This document shows, piece by piece, positions 1 to 6,405 of a DNA stretch of 6,405 bases (positions are counted from its first letter, which is position 1; the number at the start of each line of letters is the position of its first letter). Source of the DNA: Asaia bogorensis (GTDB lineage Bacteria; Pseudomonadota; Alphaproteobacteria; Acetobacterales; Acetobacteraceae); the NCBI GenBank assembly GCA_945871455.1, contig CAMBXJ010000261.1, forward strand, positions 1 to 6,405. Reading direction: 5' to 3'. Under the pieces are notes generated by a model. The model did no database searches, was not told where the DNA came from, and saw nothing but the letters and a program-made list of their open reading frames with translations. The position numbers and the translations under genes were made by a program.

Positions 1-1019
1 GGCTGGCCGGCGATCGTGTTCCAGACCCGGCCGTCGAACAGATGCCGCACGCCGTCCGGGTGGGTCCGGGCGATCTCGGCCGCGCTCTGGCCTTCGACCT
101 GGCCGCCGAGACTGTCGCCGATGACCAGGCCCAGCAGGCAGCCCACGGCACGATCTAGGGCGGTCGATTCGGGGGCGCGCGGCCAGGTCAGGGTGACCCT
201 TGGTTCCCGCCGCGTTTCGGTGCTGCCGCGCCAGGCGCGACCGCGCAGGATCGCCACCGCCTGGGGTGCGCCGCCGAAACAGGCGGACGGCCGGCTCTCG
301 CCCATCTCGTTATAGGTGACGGGTTCGCCGTCCTCCGCCACCAGGATGCCACCGGCGGCGGTCAGCAAGGCGTGCCCCGCCGCGATGTCCAGCGCATTGA
401 CCGGGCGCAGGGTCTGGGTGGCAATGCCGTCGCCGACGGCGATCCGCGCCAGCCGATAGGCGATGGAAGGCAGGGGCATGAACCGGGCCGGCGCGCAGGC
501 GATGGAATTCCAGACCGGGCGCTGCCAGACCCCGTGGTTGAGAAACACCACATCGTCGGCAGCGAGACCGCGTTCCCGCAGGTCGATCGCAACCGGGACG
601 CCGTTGCGGGTGATGCCGCCGCCCTCGGCCCAGGCGATCATGTCCGGCCCACGGTCGGGGCAGAGCGGGGCGAACACCACGCCCAGCACCGGGATGCCCT
701 GGCGCAGGAGTGCCACGGAAACGGCGCTGCCGCGTTTGCCTTCCAGAAACGCGCGGGTGCCGTCATGCGGATCGACCACCCAGCAGAGACCGTTGGCTTC
801 GGCGGCGACGACACCGGCTTCCTCGCCCACGAAGCGGGCGGGCACCAGGGCAACGAGGATGTCGCGGAGGTAGAGTTCGACCTCATGGTCGATCGGGGCG
901 GTGATGTGGTCGATCAGGCGAGGGCCGCCGGGGAGGGCGAATTCCCGGGCGATGCGGCGCCCGGCCTCGGCGACGGCGGCGATGACGTCCGGGAGGATCG
1001 CCTGGGGGGGGATGGTCAC
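1..1019 (-). CDS. Inositol monophosphatase family / ADP-ribosylglycohydrolase fusion protein, 3'-truncated by window edge
   Basis: Read from a GTG at 1019-1017, the frame is open for 339 codons and leaves at base 1 without a stop. Residues 1 to about 260 form an inositol-monophosphatase-type phosphatase. GEE at 65-67, DPHDGTRAF at 83-91 (metal ligands D83 and D86) and ALDIAAG at 209-215 (D211) match the Mg-binding motifs, and D44 fits the usual TAxD site. The Trp normally before the last Asp is Leu210. From about 287 the chain continues as an ADP-ribosylglycohydrolase N-terminus: AVGCLLGLVIGDSLGGQVEG, then WNTIAGQ at 333-339, just before where PTDD-type metal ligands usually lie. The start is supported by AGGAG 5 nt upstream. 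The gene follows gcvP after about 270 nt filled by a repeat. Substrates are unknown: the phosphatase could act on inositol phosphates, 3'-phosphoadenosine 5'-phosphate or another sugar phosphate. The domain identities are firm; joint function is not inferable. Confidence 0.87.
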   Translation of the reverse strand, partial: MTIPPQAILPDVIAAVAEAGRRIAREFALPGGPRLIDHITAPIDHEVELYLRDILVALVPARFVGEEAGVVAAEANGLCWVVDPHDGTRAFLEGKRGSAVSVALLRQGIPVLGVVFAPLCPDRGPDMIAWAEGGGITRNGVPVAIDLRERGLAADDVVFLNHGVWQRPVWNSIACAPARFMPLPSIAYRLARIAVGDGIATQTLRPVNALDIAAGHALLTAAGGILVAEDGEPVTYNEMGESRPSACFGGAPQAVAILRGRAWRGSTETRREPRVTLTWPRAPESTALDRAVGCLLGLVIGDSLGGQVEGQSAAEIARTHPDGVRHLFDGRVWNTIAGQ

Positions 1020-1024
1020 GGTCG

Positions 1025-1029
1025 CTCCT
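1025..1029 (-). promoter_or_regulatory. Shine-Dalgarno site of the phosphatase/ARH fusion gene
   Basis: On the minus strand AGGAG lies 5 nt before the GTG at 1019-1017. It decides the start: no better-placed ATG exists in this frame near the 5' end, and the conserved phosphatase N-terminus begins soon after. The site lies in the roughly 30-nt gap between the upstream palindromic repeat and the start codon. Confidence 0.7.
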
Positions 1030-1051
1030 GTTGATGTGCTGGGGGCGGTAA

Positions 1052-1290
1052 GGGCGGGGCTTCCGCCCCGGACCCCGACCAGGGGCTTTGCCCCTGGACC
1101 CCACCAAAGGCACGGCCTTTGGAATGCGATTCTTTTGTGGTTTGCATCCCTGGGGCCCACCCGGACGGTGATAGGTCTGGGTAGGCCCCAGGGACGCAAA
1201 CCACAATGTTCCGGTTCCAAGGGCCGTTGCCCTTGGTGGGGGTCCAGGGGGCAAAGCCCCCTGGTCGGGGTCCGGGGCGGAAGCCCCGCG
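1052..1290. repeat. Complete multi-hairpin palindromic repeat, about 240 nt, between gcvP and the fusion gene
   Basis: The segment is one long imperfect inverted repeat made of smaller palindromes. The left arm has three hairpins: GGGGC-ttcc-GCCCC (1056-1069), CCAGGGGC-ttt-GCCCCTGG (1079-1097) and CCAAAGGC-acg-GCCTTTGG (1104-1122). The right arm has their mirror images: 1217-1236, 1244-1264 and 1274-1287. The middle is a long stem: 1135-1145 pairs perfectly with 1196-1206, 1147-1157 pairs with 1184-1194, and 1159-1166 pairs with 1175-1182 with one G-T. The loop is GGTGATAG at 1167-1174. It begins 2 nt after the gcvP stop. There is no U-tract on the minus strand, so it is not a classical terminator; it could stabilise the 3' end of the gcv mRNA or weaken readthrough. 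A second, partial copy lies at the right edge. Confidence 0.88.
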
Positions 1291-1292
1291 CC

Positions 1293-4190
<2,898 letters not shown>

Positions 4191-4192
4191 GA

Positions 4193-4579
4193 TCAGAGCG
4201 TCTCCAGGAATTCGTCGTAGGCGTCCTGGTCCATCAGTTCCTCGAAACTGTCGGGATCGTCGAGTTCCAGGCGGAAGAACCAGCCCTCTCCCTCGGCATC
4301 GTTGTTCACGATCGACGGGTCTTCGGTGATGGTGTCGTTGATCTCGGCCACCTTGCCGGCCAGCGGCGCGTAGACGTCGGACGCCGCCTTGACGCTTTCC
4401 ACCACGGCGCAGGCCTCGTTGGCCGCGACCTCGCGCTGCAACTCCGGCAATTCAATGAAGACCAGTTCGCCGAGTTGTTCCTGGGCATGGTCGGTGATGC
4501 CGACGGTGGCGATGTCGCCGTCGAGCATGACCCATTCATGATCCTTGGTGAATCGCTTGTCGGTGTTCTTCTTTGCCAT
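4193..4579 (-). CDS. gcvH: Glycine cleavage system H-protein (lipoyl carrier)
   Basis: This 128-residue acidic protein is of normal length for GcvH, which shuttles the aminomethyl group from P- to T-protein and is reoxidised by L-protein. RFTKDHEWV at 9-17 is the usual N-terminal signature, [20 protein letters not shown] follows, and the lipoylated lysine is K64 in [15 protein letters not shown]. The C-terminal [14 protein letters not shown] and the final acidic helix are present. The ATG is preceded by AGAGGAA (4588-4594) at about 8 nt, a good ribosome binding site. It lies 2 nt upstream of gcvP but 228 nt downstream of gcvT, an unusually wide gap for this operon because a palindromic repeat fills it. 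Lipoylation needs LipA/LipB or LplA, not encoded here. Confidence 0.97.
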   Translation of the reverse strand: MAKKNTDKRFTKDHEWVMLDGDIATVGITDHAQEQLGELVFIELPELQREVAANEACAVVESVKAASDVYAPLAGKVAEINDTITEDPSIVNNDAEGEGWFFRLELDDPDSFEELMDQDAYDEFLETL

Positions 4580-4667
4580 CGGTCGGATTCCTCTTTGTTT
4601 CTGTCAGGATTGGAAGCTTAGGCGACGCGCAAGAATTACCGAATTGGGGGCGACGGCGCGTGCCTCT

Positions 4668-4761
4668 CCCCGTCATGGCGGGCGGAGGCCCGCCATCCAC
4701 GACTCGCGAGGTTGGTGTATCGCAAGTCGTGGATGGTGGGCCTGCGCCCACCATGACGGGG
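4668..4761. repeat. REP/BIME-like inverted pair of palindromes in the gcvT-gcvH gap
   Basis: Arms at 4668-4704 and 4725-4761 are inverted repeats of 37 nt with three differences, and the match continues weakly to 4709/4720. Each arm holds its own 22-nt hairpin. The left one is ATGGCGGGC-ggag-GCCCGCCAT (4675-4696); the right one is ATGGTGGGC-ctgc-GCCCACCAT (4733-4754). Two of the three differences between arms are a matched C-G to T-A exchange that keeps each small stem perfect; the third falls in the loop. The pattern resembles the GTCATGGC...GCCATCCACG repeats scattered through alphaproteobacterial genomes, recognised from memory only. The rest of the 228-nt gap (4580-4667 and 4762-4807) shows only the gcvH ribosome binding site. 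In the gene direction no U-tract follows, so it is not an intrinsic terminator. Confidence 0.85.
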
Positions 4762-4807
4762 TTTTGGCGTCCATATCCCAGTTGGAGCGGAATTCCTGCG
4801 CATTGCG

Positions 4808-5971
4808 TTATCTTGCATAACGATGGGGAACGAAGGGCAGCGGCACGACCGTCGCCGGCAAAGACTTGCCGCGCACGATCAGGTTCAGCCTTGTGCCGTC
4901 CTCGGCCAGGTCGCGGCGGACATAGCCCATGGCGATCGGCGCATTCAGGGACGGCCCGAAGCCGCCAGAGGTGACTTCCCCCGCCTCCGTCCCATCCCCC
5001 GCCACGATCTCGCTATGCGCACGCGCCGGCGCTCGGCCGTCGGGACGAATGCCGACCCGGATGCGGGGGGGGCCGTTATCGAGCTGGTCCCGGATCGCGA
5101 TGCCGCCCGGAAAATCCCAGGCCGTCTTGCGCCGCTTGCCGATCACCCAGGTCAGGCCGGCCTCGATCGGCGTGGTGACCTCATCGATGTCGTTGCCATA
5201 CAGGCAGAGCCCGGCTTCCAGACGCAACGAATCCCGGGCACCGAGGCCGGCGGGCACGACTTCGGGTTCGGCCAGCAACACATCGGCCAGCGCGATCGCG
5301 GCGCTGGCCGGCAGCGAGATCTCGAATCCGTCTTCGCCGGTATAGCCCGAGCGTGACACCAGGCAGTCGATGCCGGCGATGGCGACGGACGCGACTCCCA
5401 TGAAGCCAAGCGAAGCGGTCGCCGGTGCCAGACGCGCCAGTACGGAAGCGGCCCGCGGGCCTTGCAGGGCCAGCAGCGCGCGATCGTCCTGGACATTCAG
5501 ATCGAGCCCATCCGGCAGGCTGGCGGCGATATGGCGGAAATCGACATCCTTGCGGCTGGCATTGACCACCAGGAACAGTCGATCAACGCCCGGATTGGCA
5601 TCGCCGAGATTGGCGACCATCAGGTCATCCAGGATGCCGCCGGCCTCGTTGGTCAGCAAGGTGTAGCGCTGCCGGCCGGGTTTCAGTCCGACGATGTCGC
5701 CGGGCACCAGGCGTTCCAGCGCGGCGGCGGCATTCGGCCCCGACAGAATCGCCTGACCCATATGCGACACATCGAACAACGCCGCCGCCGTCCGGCAGTG
5801 CAGGTGTTCCGCCATGACGCCGCCCTTGCAGCGTTCGGCCAGCGGACCGGTCAGGTCGTATTGCACCGGCATCGAGTAGCCGGCGAAGGGCACCATGCGA
5901 GCGCCCTGGGCGCGATGCCAGGCGTCGAGCGGGGTCAGGCTCGGTTCTGCCGAATTGGGACTGTCGGACAC
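4808..5971 (-). CDS. gcvT: Glycine cleavage system T-protein (aminomethyltransferase)
   Basis: The T-protein takes the aminomethyl group from GcvH and gives 5,10-methylene-tetrahydrofolate plus ammonia. With the preferred GTG start at 5971-5969 it is 387 residues, slightly longer than the bacterial norm. Family signatures run in order: GARMVPFAGYSMPVQY (23-38), FDVSHMGQ (66-73), GGILDDLMV (111-119, holding the conserved folate-site Asp region), NASRKDVD, LALQGPRAA, SRSGYTGEDGFEIS, GARDSLRLEAGLCLYGNDID, EVTSGGFGPSL and the C-terminal PFVPHRY. An in-frame ATG at 5995-5993 would add eight residues, but its only purine-rich stretch (GGGAG) touches the ATG, leaving no spacing. The GTG has GGAG 6 nt upstream, and MSDSP... 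suits the family better. It is the first gene after the glycine riboswitch and heads the gcvTHP operon. Confidence 0.95.
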   Translation of the reverse strand: MSDSPNSAEPSLTPLDAWHRAQGARMVPFAGYSMPVQYDLTGPLAERCKGGVMAEHLHCRTAAALFDVSHMGQAILSGPNAAAALERLVPGDIVGLKPGRQRYTLLTNEAGGILDDLMVANLGDANPGVDRLFLVVNASRKDVDFRHIAASLPDGLDLNVQDDRALLALQGPRAASVLARLAPATASLGFMGVASVAIAGIDCLVSRSGYTGEDGFEISLPASAAIALADVLLAEPEVVPAGLGARDSLRLEAGLCLYGNDIDEVTTPIEAGLTWVIGKRRKTAWDFPGGIAIRDQLDNGPPRIRVGIRPDGRAPARAHSEIVAGDGTEAGEVTSGGFGPSLNAPIAMGYVRRDLAEDGTRLNLIVRGKSLPATVVPLPFVPHRYAR

Positions 5972-5977
5972 TGGATA

Positions 5978-5981
5978 CTCC
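5978..5981 (-). promoter_or_regulatory. Shine-Dalgarno site that favours the GTG start of gcvT
   Basis: GGAG on the minus strand stands 6 nt before the GTG at 5971-5969. The upstream ATG at 5995-5993 is immediately preceded by GGGAG with zero spacing, which is unfavourable for initiation. This is the reason for calling the shorter protein. The site lies about 45 nt downstream of the second riboswitch aptamer. Confidence 0.55.
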
Positions 5982-6024
5982 GCGCAAAGGGTCATCTCCC
6001 GGCGATATGCCGAGCGTTGGATGA

Positions 6025-6212
6025 CCCCCCTCTGTCGCGGTACCTGAGAGATTCAGAGCCGGGGCTCCTTACTCCGTCGGTGCGGGCGCGGGTGACCGCG
6101 GTCCGGCTTTCCAGAGATCCCTTATCCCGCCGCGGTCCGTTGTGCCTGAGCGTTTCCGGGGGCCGGTTGCGCCTTCGGCGGCGAGGCTGGCCTCGCTCTC
6201 TCCCGCGCCGGG
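6025..6212 (-). promoter_or_regulatory. Tandem glycine riboswitch (two aptamers) upstream of gcvT
   Basis: The minus strand shows two glycine-aptamer units in series. Aptamer 1 (about 6126-6212) opens with GGGAGAGAGC, has the GCCGAAGGCGCAA core and ACGCTCAGGCACAACGGACCG, and closes with a P1 helix in which 6203-6212 pairs with 6126-6135 at 9 of 10 positions. Aptamer 2 (about 6030-6116) opens with CTCTGGAAAGC, has CACCGACGGAGTAAGGAGCC and ATCTCTCAGGTACCGCGACAGAGGGG (listed here in pieces: ATCTCTCAGGTACC then GCGACAGAGGGG), and closes with CTCTG/CAGAG (6112-6116 with 6030-6034). Such riboswitches bind glycine and usually turn on gcv operons. No terminator hairpin plus U-tract lies between it and gcvT, so control of translation initiation is the likelier mechanism here; that part is inference. 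Confidence 0.93.
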
Positions 6213-6228
6213 TGGCTGGGACTTGGGC

Positions 6229-6257
6229 ACCATGGGGGGCGCGGCGGTGGATGACAA
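6229..6257 (-). promoter_or_regulatory. Candidate sigma-70-type promoter for the gcvTHP operon
   Basis: On the minus strand TTGTCA (6257-6252, five of six to the -35 consensus) is followed after 17 nt by CATGGT (6234-6229, three of six to the -10 consensus). A transcript starting about 7 nt further would begin just before the first riboswitch aptamer, which is the right place. The -10 match is weak, and no alternative in 6213-6270 looks better. The spacer is very GC-rich. Confidence 0.35.
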
Positions 6258-6274
6258 GTGAAATCGGGGGGAAG

Positions 6275-6405
6275 GGCGGGGCTTTCAGCCCCGGACCCCG
6301 ACCAGGGCTTTGCCCTGGACCCGCCAAGGCCGACGGGCCTTGGAACCCGGACCATTGTCGTTTGAATGACCGGGGCCTACCGGGACGGTGATAGGTCCGG
6401 GTAGG
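6275..6405. repeat. Second copy of the multi-hairpin palindromic repeat, cut by the window edge
   Basis: The order of parts matches the left arm and centre of the copy at 1052-1290. The hairpins are GGGGC-tttca-GCCCC (6278-6292), CCAGGGC-ttt-GCCCTGG (6302-6318) and CCAAGGCC-gacg-GGCCTTGG (6324-6343). A diverged long-stem strand follows, then CCTACCGGGAC, the same GGTGATAG loop (6387-6394) and the returning strand GTCCGGGTAGG (6395-6405). The window stops inside the returning strand, so the mirror arm should lie just outside. The copy sits about 20 nt upstream of the candidate gcv promoter. Apart from this repeat, the promoter and the riboswitch, 5996-6405 holds no gene that I can support. Confidence 0.82.

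Noticed and set aside
372..1034. Plus-strand 220-codon frame opposite the fusion gene, and short minus-strand frames in the same stretch
   Set aside because: The minus-strand GTG frame carries clear phosphatase and ARH motifs throughout; the others show none.
1052..1290. Intrinsic terminator for gcvP
   Set aside because: There are stable hairpins but no U-tract after any of them on the minus strand. An effect on mRNA stability or partial termination is possible but not shown.
1052..1290. CRISPR array or insertion sequence
   Set aside because: The repeats are mirrored hairpins without uniform spacers, and there is no transposase or target-site duplication.
4668..4765. Intrinsic terminator: strong inverted repeat followed by TTTT at 4762-4765
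   Set aside because: The T run is on the plus strand, opposite to the genes, and only four bases long; nothing on the plus strand needs terminating.
4636..4818. Small frames across the gcvT-gcvH gap (HGGRRPTIHDL-type translations)
   Set aside because: They are translations of the REP-like palindrome, of a type that recurs wherever such repeats occur in alphaproteobacteria.
5462..6391. Plus-strand 309-codon frame over gcvT and the riboswitch
   Set aside because: It crosses from the antisense of gcvT into riboswitch and repeat sequence, so it cannot be a conserved protein.

Overview
This window looks like part of a high-GC alphaproteobacterial chromosome, most likely from the Rhodospirillales/Acetobacteraceae side. 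The basis is the GC-rich codon use, the one-piece P-protein, the gcvT-gcvH-gcvP order behind a glycine riboswitch, and two families of GC-rich palindromic repeats of a kind I associate with alphaproteobacteria. The taxonomic call is an inference and cannot be made precise from this sequence alone.

Everything codes on the minus strand, so the biological reading order runs from right to left. At the right edge (about 6275-6405) lies the first half of a multi-hairpin palindromic repeat. Next come a possible promoter (6229-6257), a tandem two-aptamer glycine riboswitch (6025-6212), and gcvT (T-protein; stop at 4808, preferred GTG start at 5971). A 228-nt gap follows, filled largely by a REP/BIME-like inverted pair of hairpins (4668-4761). 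Then come gcvH (H-protein, 4193-4579) and, 2 nt later, gcvP (P-protein, 1293-4190). A complete copy of the multi-hairpin palindrome (about 1052-1290) starts 2 nt after the gcvP stop. About 30 nt beyond it begins a GTG-started gene that runs off the left edge.

That last gene is the most unusual coding feature. Its frame stays open from 1019 to base 1 and encodes a complete inositol-monophosphatase-type domain. This continues without a stop into the N-terminus of an ADP-ribosylglycohydrolase (ARH/DraG-like) domain, cut by the window edge.

The three gcv genes encode the glycine-specific parts of the glycine cleavage system: P decarboxylates glycine, H carries the aminomethyl group on lipoyl-lysine, and T passes it to tetrahydrofolate. 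The L-protein (lipoamide dehydrogenase) gene is not here. The riboswitch is expected to raise expression when glycine is abundant. The fusion gene has little room for its own promoter and may be read through from gcvP.

No tRNA, rRNA, CRISPR array, transposase or intrinsic terminator with a U-tract was seen. The main novelty candidates are the two-domain fusion next to the gcv operon and the palindromic repeats, whose stems show compensatory changes between copies.
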